Assembly: GCF_030272895.1 (NCBI RefSeq)
Contig: NZ_JALRNF010000009.1
Span: 1-64,000 of the forward strand
Length of the DNA stretch: 64,000 nucleotides
Origin: Pseudomonas sp. BGr12
GTDB taxonomy: Bacteria > Pseudomonadota > Gammaproteobacteria > Pseudomonadales > Pseudomonadaceae
Direction of reading: 5' to 3'
Below the pieces are notes generated by a model, which saw only the letters and a list, made by a program, of their open reading frames with translations, searched no databases and was not told where the DNA came from. The stretch's first letter is position 1. Each line of letters starts with the position of its first letter. Shown here in pieces: positions 34,138-43,719 of the stretch. A program made the translations under genes and the position numbers.

Positions 34138-35310
34138 CTACCTTCCCACCGCGGGGAAACCGTGGTGCCTTGCGCCCCACACCGCCGCAAACGTTGCGAC
34201 CAGCAGCACCAGCAGTGCCGGAGAGAACGCCCCGACGCCGAGGCGATCCAGCAGGGCGCCGCCGACAATACCGCCACCCGCGATTGCCAGGTTCCAGGCC
34301 GTGACCAGCATCGACTGCGCCATGTCGGCGGCGTCCCCGGCCGTCCTGGCGATGGCCGTCTGAAACAGCGTCGCGGCACCGCCGAAGGCCAGGCCCCAGG
34401 CGATCACCGCCGCATACACCACGGCAGGCGCATCGCCGGCCACACCGAGTGCCAACGCGGACAGGCCGAACAAGACCGTGCTGGCGAGCGTCAGCGCGCG
34501 CAGATGGCGGTCGATCAGCATGCCGATGATCCAGATTCCCAACAGGGACGTGACACCGAACACCAGCAGCACCAGGTCGGTCCTTTCAGCCATGCCCACC
34601 ATCGCGAGGAACGGCGCGATGTAGGTGTAGAGGATGTTGTGCGCCAGCACAAAGGCCAGCACCACGAACAGTACCGGACGTACACCGGCCACTGTGAACA
34701 CCTGCCCCAGCGACAGCCGCTTGCCTGCTTTTTGGCCGGCGAAGTCCGGCACCTTGACGCGCACCCACACCATGAGCAGCAGCGCCAGCCCGCTCATGAT
34801 GCCGAAGCACATCCGCCAGCCCACCAGGTTGCCGAGGAAGGTGCCAGCCGGTACGCCGAGCGACAGCGCCAATGGCGTTCCCACCATAGCGATGGCGATG
34901 GCCCGGCCCTTCTGGTGCTCAGGTACCATGCGCGCCGCATACCCCGCCAACAGCGCCCACAGCAGGCCGGCCGACACGCCCGCCAGGAAGCGCGCTACTA
35001 TCGTCAGGGTATAGCTACCGGATAGCGTCGTGACTGTGTTGGCAATGACAAAGCCCGCAATGGCCATCAGCAGCAGGGGACGACGGCGCAGGCCCTGTGT
35101 CGCGCAGGTCAACGGGATGGCCGCGACCAGCGAGCCCATGGCATAGGCCGTGACGGTCTGCCCGACCCATGCTTCGGAAACCGCCAGGCCTTGCGCCATC
35201 TGCGGCAGCAGGCCAGCCGGCAGCGCTTCGGTCAGGATGGTGATAAACGCTGCTGTAGCCAACGCCAGCAGCGACGCGATGGGCATGCGTTGCTGATGCA
35301 CGGCGATCAT
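34138..35310 (-). CDS. MFS transporter, AraJ/SotB-like (DHA1) exporter
   Basis: 390 residues, twelve predicted helices, with the DHA1 antiporter motif C-like segment AIAIAMVGTPLALSLGVPAGTFLG in helix 5. It resembles the AraJ/YdhP/SotB branch of sugar, drug or arabinose-type exporters. It overlaps the preceding esterase gene by four bases (ATGA), so the two are one operon. The divergent LysR gene beyond the esterase is the likely regulator. Confidence 0.88.
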   Translation of the reverse strand: MIAVHQQRMPIASLLALATAAFITILTEALPAGLLPQMAQGLAVSEAWVGQTVTAYAMGSLVAAIPLTCATQGLRRRPLLLMAIAGFVIANTVTTLSGSYTLTIVARFLAGVSAGLLWALLAGYAARMVPEHQKGRAIAIAMVGTPLALSLGVPAGTFLGNLVGWRMCFGIMSGLALLLMVWVRVKVPDFAGQKAGKRLSLGQVFTVAGVRPVLFVVLAFVLAHNILYTYIAPFLAMVGMAERTDLVLLVFGVTSLLGIWIIGMLIDRHLRALTLASTVLFGLSALALGVAGDAPAVVYAAVIAWGLAFGGAATLFQTAIARTAGDAADMAQSMLVTAWNLAIAGGGIVGGALLDRLGVGAFSPALLVLLVATFAAVWGARHHGFPAVGR

Positions 35311-36527
35311 CGCGCAGCCTCCAAGGCACCGTAGACCGCATCGCGCAGATCGGTGACGAACCGGCCGGACATGCCCTCGTACAACGTATTGGTGAAAGCG
35401 ACCACGCTAAGGCCCTGCGCCCGGTCCACAAACCAGGCATGACCGTAGGCACCACCCCATCGCCAGGTGCCGACCGACTCCGGCGATAACGCGAGCCGTG
35501 GATCGCGCAGGACCGAAAAACCGAGGCCGAAACCGAAGCCCGGCGCATTGGGCAGTTCGAGCCCCCCGGTCTGGTCCCGTCCCATCTGCGCTATCAGCTC
35601 GTCAGGAAGCAGCGTGCTCGCGCCCTGACGCAGGGCTTCCAGCAAGCGCAGGAAGTCCCCCGCCGTGCCCGCCATGCCCGCGCCGCCCGAAGCAAAGGCC
35701 TGTGCATCGAAAATACGGGCCGGGCTGTAGGCGATACCGACCGCGCCCTCGAAGGGCGATACCGTTTCTCCCTCATCCAGCCGACGCGGCTGCGGCAAGT
35801 CGTTTACATAGGCGGTGGCCACACGCTGGGGATTGTGTACGACGAAACCCGTATCCGCCATGCCCAGTGGACCGGTCACGCACTGGCGCACGGCCTCGTT
35901 CAATGTGACGCCCTGAATGCGCTCGATCAATGCCCCCAGCACATCGGTCGCCAGCGAATAGCACCAGGAGGTACCCGGCGCATACAGCAGTGGCACACTG
36001 GCAATGCAGCGCAGGTTCTCGGCCAGGCTGATGCTGGCAGCATCCATACCGTCCGAGACACCCGCTCGTGCGTAGGGACCGTTCGCATCGGCTTCGAAAA
36101 AGCGATAGCCCAGTCCGGCCGTATGACTGAGTAGCTGTCGCGCGGTGATGCGCGCCGGCTTGCCGTTTGCCAGCCGGGGGCGGAACTCGGGCAGCCAGCG
36201 GCCGATGTCCTCATCCAGGTCGAAGCGGCCTTGCGCCACCAGTACCAGCGCCGTCGTCGAAACGATGACCTTGCTCACCGAGGCCAGCCGAAAGACTGTC
36301 TCCAGGGCCATCGGCCGCGCGCTGTCGCGGTCGGCAAAGCCTGCCGCTTGCTGGTGGATCAGTTCACCATCACGTGCCACCAGCACGACGGCACCGACCA
36401 GCCGCCGTTCATCCAGCGCCTGCTGAACGACGTGCTGAATAGGGGAGGACAAGTAGGCAGGTGGAACACCTTGGTGCAGGGGAGGGAAGGGCTTCGTCAC
36501 GGGATTGTCCTTGATTGAATGGGCCAA
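35307..36527 (-). CDS. Serine hydrolase of the beta-lactamase class C/EstB-like esterase family
   Basis: 406 residues with the SxxK motif S83-V-S-K86 and Tyr190 in CYSLATD, which corresponds to the YSL of EstB-type esterases rather than the YSN of true AmpC. A GHAW segment near residue 360 replaces the KTG motif. No obvious signal peptide. It more likely hydrolyses esters than beta-lactams. Co-transcribed with the overlapping MFS exporter; divergent from a LysR gene over 89 bases. Confidence 0.85.
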   Translation of the reverse strand: MAHSIKDNPVTKPFPPLHQGVPPAYLSSPIQHVVQQALDERRLVGAVVLVARDGELIHQQAAGFADRDSARPMALETVFRLASVSKVIVSTTALVLVAQGRFDLDEDIGRWLPEFRPRLANGKPARITARQLLSHTAGLGYRFFEADANGPYARAGVSDGMDAASISLAENLRCIASVPLLYAPGTSWCYSLATDVLGALIERIQGVTLNEAVRQCVTGPLGMADTGFVVHNPQRVATAYVNDLPQPRRLDEGETVSPFEGAVGIAYSPARIFDAQAFASGGAGMAGTAGDFLRLLEALRQGASTLLPDELIAQMGRDQTGGLELPNAPGFGFGLGFSVLRDPRLALSPESVGTWRWGGAYGHAWFVDRAQGLSVVAFTNTLYEGMSGRFVTDLRDAVYGALEAAR

Positions 36528-36585
36528 GCCGTGACCTTAGAAAACCTGCCATTAAAGAAAAAGTAGGCTAGATTACCGCGCTGTA

Positions 36586-36601
36586 CGGACTTACATGTCC
36601 G
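36586..36601. promoter_or_regulatory. Inverted repeat before the LysR gene
   Basis: CGGAC (36586-36590) and GTCCG (36597-36601) around TTACAT, 15 bases upstream of the LysR start and inside the divergent promoter region. A candidate operator for that LysR protein. Confidence 0.4.
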
Positions 36602-36616
36602 CAATTGAGGTAGGGT

Positions 36617-37531
36617 ATGGACAGCCTGAATGGCTTTGTCGTGTTCGTGCAAGTCGCCGAAACGCGCAGCTTCGTGGGCGCTGGCCGACTGCTGGGCGTG
36701 TCGGCCTCCGCCGTTGGCAAGCGCGTGGCGCGACTGGAAGAGAAGTTGGGCGTGCGCCTGTTCTACCGCAGCACACGCAGTGTCACGCTGACGGCGGAGG
36801 GTTCATTGTTCCTGGAGCGCAGCCGGCGCATCCTGGCCGAGATCGAAGCGGCGGAACTGGAGCTGTCACAGGCCAGTGGCGCACCGCGCGGACGCTTGCG
36901 GGTAAGCCTGCCGTTGGTCAGCTCCTTGGTGTTGCCTGTGCTCGGCGAGTTCATGCGCGAGCACCCCGCGATCGAGTTGGACCTGGACTTCACCGATCAA
37001 GTGGTTGATGTGATCGAGGACGGCTTCGACGTCGTGGTGCGTACCGGTGAACCCGCCGACTCCCGCCTCACCGCACGCCGATTGGGGAACTTCCGTTCGA
37101 TGCTGGTGGCCTCGCCAGACTACCTTGCGCAGCGTGGGACCCCCCAGTTGCCGGCCGATCTGTTGCAGCATGTGTGCCTGCACTACCGCTTCCCCAACAG
37201 CGGAAAACTGGAGCCATGGGCACTGCGACAAGCCGCTGGAGAGCCCGAGTTGCAACTGCCCACCTCAATGGTCTGCAACAACATCGAGACGCGCGTGTGC
37301 TTCGCCCTGCAGGGGCTGGGGATCGCCTACCTGCCGGACTTCTCCATCCGCGAGGCGCTGGCCGACGGTCGACTGCGGCCAATCCTGGCCGACCATGTAC
37401 AGCGCAGCGGCGTCTTCCATGTGCTGTGGTCGGCGAGCAAGCACCCGTCACCGAAGGTCCGGGCGCTGGTGGACTTCCTGTGCGCACGGGTATTCCCAGC
37501 GCCGAAGAGCAGCGCGTCAGTGTCCGGGTAA
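36617..37531 (+). CDS. LysR family transcriptional regulator
   Basis: 304 residues; LysR winged helix at 1-60 (VGAGRLLGVSASAVGKRVAR, LGVRLFYRSTRSVTLTAEG) and an effector domain after residue 90. It is divergent from the esterase/MFS operon, the usual arrangement of a LysR activator and its targets. The effector is unknown. Confidence 0.9.
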   Translation: MDSLNGFVVFVQVAETRSFVGAGRLLGVSASAVGKRVARLEEKLGVRLFYRSTRSVTLTAEGSLFLERSRRILAEIEAAELELSQASGAPRGRLRVSLPLVSSLVLPVLGEFMREHPAIELDLDFTDQVVDVIEDGFDVVVRTGEPADSRLTARRLGNFRSMLVASPDYLAQRGTPQLPADLLQHVCLHYRFPNSGKLEPWALRQAAGEPELQLPTSMVCNNIETRVCFALQGLGIAYLPDFSIREALADGRLRPILADHVQRSGVFHVLWSASKHPSPKVRALVDFLCARVFPAPKSSASVSG

Positions 37532-37578
37532 CAAGCGCGAAGCTGCCGGCCTGGTACGTGTTTATCGAGCGCTTGCCG

Positions 37579-38022
37579 TTAGCGCTTTTCGTGTCTGCCA
37601 GAGGCGTGCAGCTTGATGGTGTCCATGACGGCAGCGGTCATGATTGCAGTGGAGACGCCGAACATGAGAATGCCATTGGCCGCCTCCAGGGGACTGAGCA
37701 GGCGCCATTGATCGCTCAGCACCACATCGCCGTAGCCCAGGGTGGCGAAGGTCACGCCGGAAAAGTACAGCGCGGTGGTGAAGTCCTCGAATTCACCCAG
37801 CAGCAGGAACAGCACGGCCCACAGGGCCATTTGCACATAGTTGCCGATGAGCATCACCACCATCACCATCGACAGCAAGCGCACGTCATCACGCCAGGAG
37901 GGGCGAGCGCTCGTCTTGCGTCGCAGCACCACATAGCGTTGCGCACACAGGGCCAGGAACAACGCCTGCAAGATTACGCAAAGCACGATCACCGGTAGGC
38001 CTACCAGAAAATTGATCAGCAT
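37579..38022 (-). CDS. Small two-helix potassium channel
   Basis: 147 residues with the K+ selectivity filter TLGYGD at 94-99, a pore helix before it, and flanking membrane helices (about 5-27, 48-77 and 114-135). No RCK or cyclic-nucleotide domain, so it is a minimal ion-channel-family protein. It is the last gene of the efflux operon and overlaps the DUF2955 gene by seven bases; why a channel belongs with an efflux pump is unexplained. Confidence 0.85.
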   Translation of the reverse strand: MLINFLVGLPVIVLCVILQALFLALCAQRYVVLRRKTSARPSWRDDVRLLSMVMVVMLIGNYVQMALWAVLFLLLGEFEDFTTALYFSGVTFATLGYGDVVLSDQWRLLSPLEAANGILMFGVSTAIMTAAVMDTIKLHASGRHEKR

Positions 38023-39068
38023 GGCTGACTCTCTTGAGCGGTTGGGTTGGACATATTTCGACGTTGCCGGCGCTTGTCGAGCAGATAGACCATCGCACAG
38101 GCATACAGGGTGACCAGAATGAACAGCCCCATGCGGATGGCGAAGGCGGTGTAGACATCCTTGCCGGCGGCGCTGTCCTGCACCGACTGGCCGAGCAGAA
38201 TGATCATGGTCGTCAGGCTGTTGAGCCAGAAGCCCGGCTTGTAGTTACCCGGGCTCAGCCCGTAGAGCTTGCGGGCCAGCAGCAGCCCGAACAGCAGCAT
38301 CCACAGGAAGAACATCCACAGGTTGACGAACAGGCCCAGGGCGAACCAGAAGAGTATCGCCATCAGGCCGCCCAGCAGGGTCGAGCCGAGCAGTTCCCGG
38401 CCGGCGGTACGCGCATTGGTGGCGGTGCTCTGCTGGCCGAGGTTGACCGACTTCATGACGATCGGCATGTAGCTGGCCGGATCGATCAGCGCCAACAGGA
38501 AGGCGGGCATCACCACCAGTGCTGCGCGCACTGCCAGCCAGCTGATTTCATCAGCTGGCAGGGCAGGTGAGGGGGCGGGTGGCTGGGTGCCGATCGGATC
38601 AGGGAACAGCCAGTGGCTGATCGATACCACCGTGAGGGCCAGGAGCAAGCCCTTGACCAGCGAAACGATGACCTGCAATGCCAGGTCGAATTCGGTAGCG
38701 CCGGCCGCACTGATCATCGTCAAGCCGATCACCATGAAGGTGGCGACCAGCGCGTTGCCGCCACTCATGCCGTAGCGAAAGACCAGAAACAGGCACAGCC
38801 CGACCAGCATCACGCCGGTTGCCGCGTAGTAGTGCAACAGCGGAATGAGCAGCAGGCCGCTGCTGGTGGTCACCATCAGCATGACAGCCAGGCCCAGGCT
38901 GGCCTTGAATGGCAGTGGTCGATTCATCGCCGCCAGCATCGTCAGCGCCAGCATCGGTGCCAGGAAGGGGATCGGCAGGGCCAGGCCGAAGCTTGCGGCC
39001 AGGCACAGCGCGGTGCCAGTGGCCAGGCGCAGGGCGCGCCTGGCACGGAGTTGCTGCTCAGTAGACAT
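38016..39068 (-). CDS. DUF2955/FUSC-like inner-membrane efflux protein
   Basis: 350 residues, about ten helices in two blocks of five separated by a hydrophilic linker near 158-172. This matches the DUF2955 family, related to the aromatic-acid exporter (FUSC/AaeB) proteins. It would form the inner-membrane part of a three-part pump with the HlyD and outer-membrane proteins encoded just upstream. The substrate may be aromatic acids or similar toxic organics, by family analogy. The overlap of 11 bases with the HlyD gene shows co-translation. Confidence 0.8.
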   Translation of the reverse strand: MSTEQQLRARRALRLATGTALCLAASFGLALPIPFLAPMLALTMLAAMNRPLPFKASLGLAVMLMVTTSSGLLLIPLLHYYAATGVMLVGLCLFLVFRYGMSGGNALVATFMVIGLTMISAAGATEFDLALQVIVSLVKGLLLALTVVSISHWLFPDPIGTQPPAPSPALPADEISWLAVRAALVVMPAFLLALIDPASYMPIVMKSVNLGQQSTATNARTAGRELLGSTLLGGLMAILFWFALGLFVNLWMFFLWMLLFGLLLARKLYGLSPGNYKPGFWLNSLTTMIILLGQSVQDSAAGKDVYTAFAIRMGLFILVTLYACAMVYLLDKRRQRRNMSNPTAQESQPC

Positions 39069-40179
39069 ACGACATCCAGCTCATCACGCGCAGGAACAGC
39101 CGGCCAAGCAGGTTCAGCGGGTTGCCTTCGCTGGGGAACGCCATGACCTCGGCCTGGCCACCGACACGAATGCTACTGATATCGTCGGTCAACTGGCCGG
39201 GCGCAAGCTCGATGATCACCGGAAAGCGCTGGGCCGGGCGCAGCCAGTCACGGCTGTTCTGCACCGTGGGCAGGGTCCCGGCTGGCGTGCTCTGACCGGT
39301 ACTGACGCCATAGCCGATACTGCGCACCTGGCCTTCGAATATCCTGCCGGGAAGGCTATCGAGCACGATGCGCACTGGCGTCCCGGGCCTGACCTTGCCC
39401 AGGTTGTTCTCCGTCATGTCGGCCGTGACCCATACATCGTGGATGGCGATCAAGGTCATCAACGGCGCACCGGCGCTGGCGAACTGGCCGACATCGGTGC
39501 GCAGGTCGGTGACCAGGCCGGCCGAGCGGGCCCGTACCATGCTGTTGGCCAGGTCCAGTTCGGCCTTGTCCAGATTGGCGATGGCGGCGAGCAACTGGGC
39601 ATTTTTCTCGTCGCTGCCACCTTGGGTTTCGCGGGCGCGTTCTACTTCAGCCCGCGCCGCGGCGACGTTGGCGACGGCCGCATCGAGGGTGGCGCGGGAA
39701 ACCTCCAGCCGACGCAGGGAGATGGTCCCGGGGTCTTCCTTGTACAGGCGCTCCAGGCGCTGGAGGTCCTGCCGGGACATGACTTCGTTGGCCTGGGCCG
39801 CTTTCAGCGATGCCACCTTGGAGTCGATACCCGCAGTATTGGCGCCGATCTGTTTGCGGGTGGTCTGCAAGTCGGCACGCGCGCGGTCGACAGCGATCTG
39901 GTATTGCTGCGGGTTCACTTCGAACAACACTTCGCCGGCCTTGACGTCCTGGTTGTTGCGCACGTTGACTTTGGTGACCCTGCCGGCGACCTCCGCTGCC
40001 ACCGGAACGACGAACGTTTGCACCCGTGCCTGTTGCGTGTAGGGGGTAAAACGGTCGGCCAGCAGGTACCAGACCAGGCTCAGGAGGATCAGCACGGCAA
40101 TCCAATTCACCGCTTTTTTTGTCGGGTCGGCCGCAGGCGAGGGCGTGGTTTCTTCCGTCTCTTGTTGGCGGTCACTCAA
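39058..40179 (-). CDS. HlyD/EmrA-type membrane fusion (periplasmic adaptor) protein
   Basis: 373 residues: short N-terminal tail, one membrane helix at about 24-42, a biotinyl-lipoyl-like half (VQTFVVPVAAEVAGRVTKV), a long coiled coil (about 90-195), the second lipoyl half and a beta-barrel (NNLGKVRPGTPVRIVLDSLPG). It bridges the DUF2955 protein and the outer-membrane channel. Genes on both sides overlap it (four bases with OMF). Confidence 0.88.
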   Translation of the reverse strand: MSDRQQETEETTPSPAADPTKKAVNWIAVLILLSLVWYLLADRFTPYTQQARVQTFVVPVAAEVAGRVTKVNVRNNQDVKAGEVLFEVNPQQYQIAVDRARADLQTTRKQIGANTAGIDSKVASLKAAQANEVMSRQDLQRLERLYKEDPGTISLRRLEVSRATLDAAVANVAAARAEVERARETQGGSDEKNAQLLAAIANLDKAELDLANSMVRARSAGLVTDLRTDVGQFASAGAPLMTLIAIHDVWVTADMTENNLGKVRPGTPVRIVLDSLPGRIFEGQVRSIGYGVSTGQSTPAGTLPTVQNSRDWLRPAQRFPVIIELAPGQLTDDISSIRVGGQAEVMAFPSEGNPLNLLGRLFLRVMSWMSYVY

Positions 40180-41693
40180 TTGACACCTTCCTTCGCTTCA
40201 TCGAGCAGGTCGCCCCAGTCGGTGCGTTGCTGCATCTGTTGGCGGGTGGCCGGATCGAGCAGCGGCCGGTCGCTGTACCAACCGCCGCCGAGGGCCTTGT
40301 ACAGGGCGATCAGGCTGTTGACGGCGGTGTTGCGATTGACCAGGTAGTTATCCTGCTGGGCGAACAGGGCCGCCTGGGCATCGAGTACCCGCTGGAAATC
40401 CGAATAGCCTTCACGGTACTGGGCATTGGCCAGGGACAGGGAGCGTTCGGCGGCAATCGACGATTCGCTGAGGATACGGTCGCGCTCCAGGGCCTTGAGC
40501 AGGCCGGTCGCCGCATCGTCGGCCTCACGCGCCGCCTGGCGAACGCTGTCCTGGTAGACGACGATCAATTGCTGCAGGCGGGCGTCCTGGATGCGCACAT
40601 TGTTGGTGATGCGGCCATGGTCGAACACATCCCAGCGCAGGCTGGGCCCACCGATCAGGTCCAGGGTGTTGGAGGTGCCGTCCAGGGAGCTCGCGGACCA
40701 GACGATGCTGCCCAACAGGCTGATGGAAGGGTAAAGGTCGGCCTCGGCGACACCGATCAGCGCCGACTGGGCCGCGACTTGAGCTTCTGCAGTCCGTACA
40801 TCCGGACGGCGTAACAGCAGGTCGGCCGGTACCCCCTGCAGCACGGCACGGTCGACCAAAGGCACCATCCCCGTGTTGGTCTGCAGTTCTGGCATCGCGC
40901 CGGGCGGACGACCGATCAAGGTGGACAACGCATTGCGTGTGCTTGCCACCTGCGCCTCCAGATCGGGGATGGTGCTCAAGGTTGCCAGGTACTGGGTCTT
41001 GGCCTGTTGCAGATCGAGTTCGGCACTATTACCGCTCAAGAACAGGCGCTCGGTGATCTCATAGCTGCGCTTCTGCAGTTTGGCGTTGTTCCTGGCGATG
41101 AGCAGGCGCGCCTCGGCGGTACGCAGCGCGTAGTAGGTTTGCGCCACCTGGGCGTGCAGCAGCACCAGCACGTTTTCATAGTTGCTCTGGGCTGCGAACC
41201 AGGCCGCATCGGCCGACTCGATGGCGCGGCTGAACCGGCCCCAGAAATCCAGCTCCCAGCCGATGTCGAAGCCGGCGCTGTGTTGCCACAGGTGGCTGTC
41301 CTGCGGATTGTCGCCGCCCCATTGGCGACGCTTGAGGTAGACGCTGTCGGCACTGATCTGTTGGAATTGCGGGTAGCGGTTGCTTAACGCAATGCCCAGT
41401 TGTGCGCGGGCTTCCATCACCCGCAGGCCGGCGATTTCCAGGTCGGCGTTGTGGGCATCGGCCTCGGCGATCAGTTGGTCGAGTACCGGGTCGGTAAATA
41501 CGTGCCACCACTGGCGGCTATCGGGTTGCGTACGTTGCTGGCTGGCAAGCTCCAGGGCAGGGGAGTTCCAGTGCTCGACCCAAGGCTGGGTCGGCGACTG
41601 GAAGTCCGGGCCCAGGCGCACACAGCCGCCCAGGCCCAGGGCGCCGCACAGCAGCAGCCGGCTCATGCGCGCAGGACACGACATCAAGCGCAT
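40176..41693 (-). CDS. Outer-membrane efflux lipoprotein (NodT/OprM family)
   Basis: 505 residues with a lipoprotein signal and lipobox LGLGGC (Cys24). Two OEP repeats follow with the usual helices; signatures include GPDFQSPTQPW after the lipid anchor, LDFWGRFSRAIESADAAW, and the RRPDVRTAEAQVAAQSALIGVAEADLYP-type repeat boundary (about 298-325). It forms the outer-membrane duct of the pump with the following HlyD and DUF2955 proteins. Confidence 0.92.
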   Translation of the reverse strand: MRLMSCPARMSRLLLCGALGLGGCVRLGPDFQSPTQPWVEHWNSPALELASQQRTQPDSRQWWHVFTDPVLDQLIAEADAHNADLEIAGLRVMEARAQLGIALSNRYPQFQQISADSVYLKRRQWGGDNPQDSHLWQHSAGFDIGWELDFWGRFSRAIESADAAWFAAQSNYENVLVLLHAQVAQTYYALRTAEARLLIARNNAKLQKRSYEITERLFLSGNSAELDLQQAKTQYLATLSTIPDLEAQVASTRNALSTLIGRPPGAMPELQTNTGMVPLVDRAVLQGVPADLLLRRPDVRTAEAQVAAQSALIGVAEADLYPSISLLGSIVWSASSLDGTSNTLDLIGGPSLRWDVFDHGRITNNVRIQDARLQQLIVVYQDSVRQAAREADDAATGLLKALERDRILSESSIAAERSLSLANAQYREGYSDFQRVLDAQAALFAQQDNYLVNRNTAVNSLIALYKALGGGWYSDRPLLDPATRQQMQQRTDWGDLLDEAKEGVN

Positions 41694-41698
41694 TCTCC

Positions 41699-42844
41699 TC
41701 AGACCGGTGGCGGCTCGTTGGTCGCGTCAAGTCGCGGTTGCTCATCGCGCGGTAGTTCATCCAGCACGTCGATGTGCGGCTGGTCCTCGACCCATTGCCA
41801 GAACAATTGATAGGCAACCGCCAGTGCCACCGGCCCGATGAACAGGCCGATGAATCCGCCACTGACCATCCCGCCCAGGGCGCCTATCAGGATCACCGGC
41901 ATCGGCACATCGACGCCGCGGCCCAGCATCAATGGCTTGAGGATGTTGTCGGCCATGCCGGCAATCAGGCTGTAGATGGCGAACACGATAGTGCCAAGCG
42001 TGGCGCCTTCAGTGGCAAAGACATAGGCGATTACCGGCAAACTGACGAGAATCACCGGCAACTGCATGATCCCCATCAACAACGCGACCATGGCCAGCAG
42101 CCCGGCACCGGGCACCCCCATGACCACGAAACCGACACCCACCAGCAGCATCTGGATAAAGGCGATGCCCACCACGCCCTGGGCGACCGCGCGGATGGTC
42201 GCGGTGCTCAGTTCGACAATGCGCGGGCCACGTTCGGGGCCGGAGAGGCGGGTAGCGATGGCGATGGCGCTGCGTTGGCCATTTTCGCCGTAGGCCATGA
42301 GCACACCGGCAATGATCAGGGCACCGATGAACAACAGAAAGCCCACACCAACACCGGCCATCTTGCCCAGCAAGGTCAAGCCGACCGACTTGATGTAAGG
42401 CATCAGCTTCATCAGCACGCTGCTCATGTCGGTGGCCGACTGCACCCAGAAGGTGTAGAGCGGTTTGCCAATGAGCGGCAGGGTGGCGATTTTCTCGTTC
42501 GGCAGCGGAATTTCCAGGCTGTCTGACTTGAGCATGGTCAGGGTCGCCTCGATCGAATCACTGATCGACGTACCCAACAGGTAGATCGGCACCATCAGCA
42601 AGGCCAGGGCGACTACCACGATCAGGGTAGCGGTGCGACCGTCCTTGTTACCCAGCTTGCCCTTGAGCATGTTGTGCAGCGGGTACAGGGTAATGGCCAG
42701 GATCACGGCCCAGAGCATCAGATTGAGGAAGGGATGAAAGATCTGGAAGCAGAACAGCACCAGTACCGTGATCAGTCCGGCGCGAATCAAAACATCGAGC
42801 AACCCACCGGACAGTGCTCTTGCGGAAATGTTCGTGCGCAACAT
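41699..42844 (-). CDS. AI-2E family transporter (PerM/TqsA-like)
   Basis: 381 residues, about eight helices with the family features: a long amphipathic region (about 85-150) between helices, GVPGAGLLAMVALLMGIMQLP and DNILKPLMLGRGVDVPMPVILIGALGG. Members export autoinducer-2 or act as Na+(Li+)/H+ antiporters. It is the first gene of the minus-strand operon, five bases before the OMF gene. About 145 bases upstream lies a perfect palindrome that may be its operator. Confidence 0.85.
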   Translation of the reverse strand: MLRTNISARALSGGLLDVLIRAGLITVLVLFCFQIFHPFLNLMLWAVILAITLYPLHNMLKGKLGNKDGRTATLIVVVALALLMVPIYLLGTSISDSIEATLTMLKSDSLEIPLPNEKIATLPLIGKPLYTFWVQSATDMSSVLMKLMPYIKSVGLTLLGKMAGVGVGFLLFIGALIIAGVLMAYGENGQRSAIAIATRLSGPERGPRIVELSTATIRAVAQGVVGIAFIQMLLVGVGFVVMGVPGAGLLAMVALLMGIMQLPVILVSLPVIAYVFATEGATLGTIVFAIYSLIAGMADNILKPLMLGRGVDVPMPVILIGALGGMVSGGFIGLFIGPVALAVAYQLFWQWVEDQPHIDVLDELPRDEQPRLDATNEPPPV

Positions 42845-43719
42845 TGTCTAGCACCTCGCGACTCGTCACCAGGATCGGGATACGCTTAGGCAGCATAGAC
42901 GTTGAATTGCCGGGCGTTCCAAGGCGCGGGCTCAACGGCGTGAGAGGAGTAGGGCTGGCAAATTCTGGTTGCGTAGCCATCGCTGACATTATAACTCAAC
43001 TAAATGACTATTTAGTTGAGTTATATCTTTCGGTTATCAATATAAAGTACCAGAAAGGTCAGGGCATGCGTCCTTCTTTTCTGAACAATGTGTCGCCACT
43101 CAGATCCGCGTTGATTCTGAGGCCGAATTATCAAGGTCAAGCGCCCATGGTCCCAAGAATTGCTGCCAATGAACGATCCTGTAGGCCAGACACCTGAAAT
43201 CGTGCATCACGCGCTAAATGCCTGAACCTGCGAGATTCCCCGTAGATCGCCCAGCCCAAGGCGACACGGATAGACCGACGCCGTAGGAAGCTACATAGAT
43301 GGAAAAATTCGTGAATCTTGAGGCCAAGGCCTTACCGGTACTTCGACAACAACTGCAGGTCAGCGCCAACGGTAAGCCTGAGCATCGTGAAATGGCTTAT
43401 GGTTGAAATCTGGCGCGGCCAACGGGTCATTCATCATGACGATGCTCGAGAGATTCCACCGTGTGTTCATCAACTCAACGGTTGGCGTCTGCTGGAACGA
43501 ATCTGACGCTGGGCAATGTACCGAAGCGAATCCTGGTGAGATTGCTGCGAAGAGCGCAGGTTGTGGTGATGGGTTGGCGCAAGGCGCATGCTTTTCAGGA
43601 TGGACGCATTTTTAATGACGCAAGCAGATAGCCGGACAGCCTGTTGAACCAGGAGGCGAATGTGGGCTTGTGCCTGGTTTCAAATCTGCTCAACCCACGG
43701 GGCCGAGTCTCTATAGATG
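42845..43719. other. Long intergenic region of lower GC, apparently decayed
   Basis: No recognisable gene. It starts with the operon's promoter region and the palindrome at 42990-43025. Two small frames have ribosome-binding-like sequence: 43065-43197 (44 codons, after GAAAGG) and 43299-43406 (35 codons, after AGGAAG), but neither matches a family I know. A hairpin AACCAGG/CCTGGTT lies at 43647-43679. Base composition is clearly lower in GC than the flanking operons, as expected for sequence accumulated near the replication terminus. Confidence 0.5.
42990..43025. promoter_or_regulatory. Perfect 15-bp palindrome upstream of the efflux operon
   Basis: Arms TATAACTCAACTAAA (42990-43004) and TTTAGTTGAGTTATA (43011-43025) with spacer TGACTA. 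Its AT-rich dyad resembles MarR- or TetR-type operators. Efflux operons of the HlyD/DUF2955/OMF kind usually have a MarR gene next to them, but none is present here. Confidence 0.6.

Noticed and set aside
35307..36527. AmpC-type beta-lactamase
   Set aside because: SxxK is present but the YxN and KTG motifs are replaced by YSL and a GHAW segment, as in EstB-type esterases; no signal peptide is seen.
43065..43406. Two small open frames (44 and 35 codons) near dif as genes
   Set aside because: Ribosome-binding-like sequences are present, but no similarity to a known family and the surrounding sequence looks decayed. Described only as part of the intergenic region.
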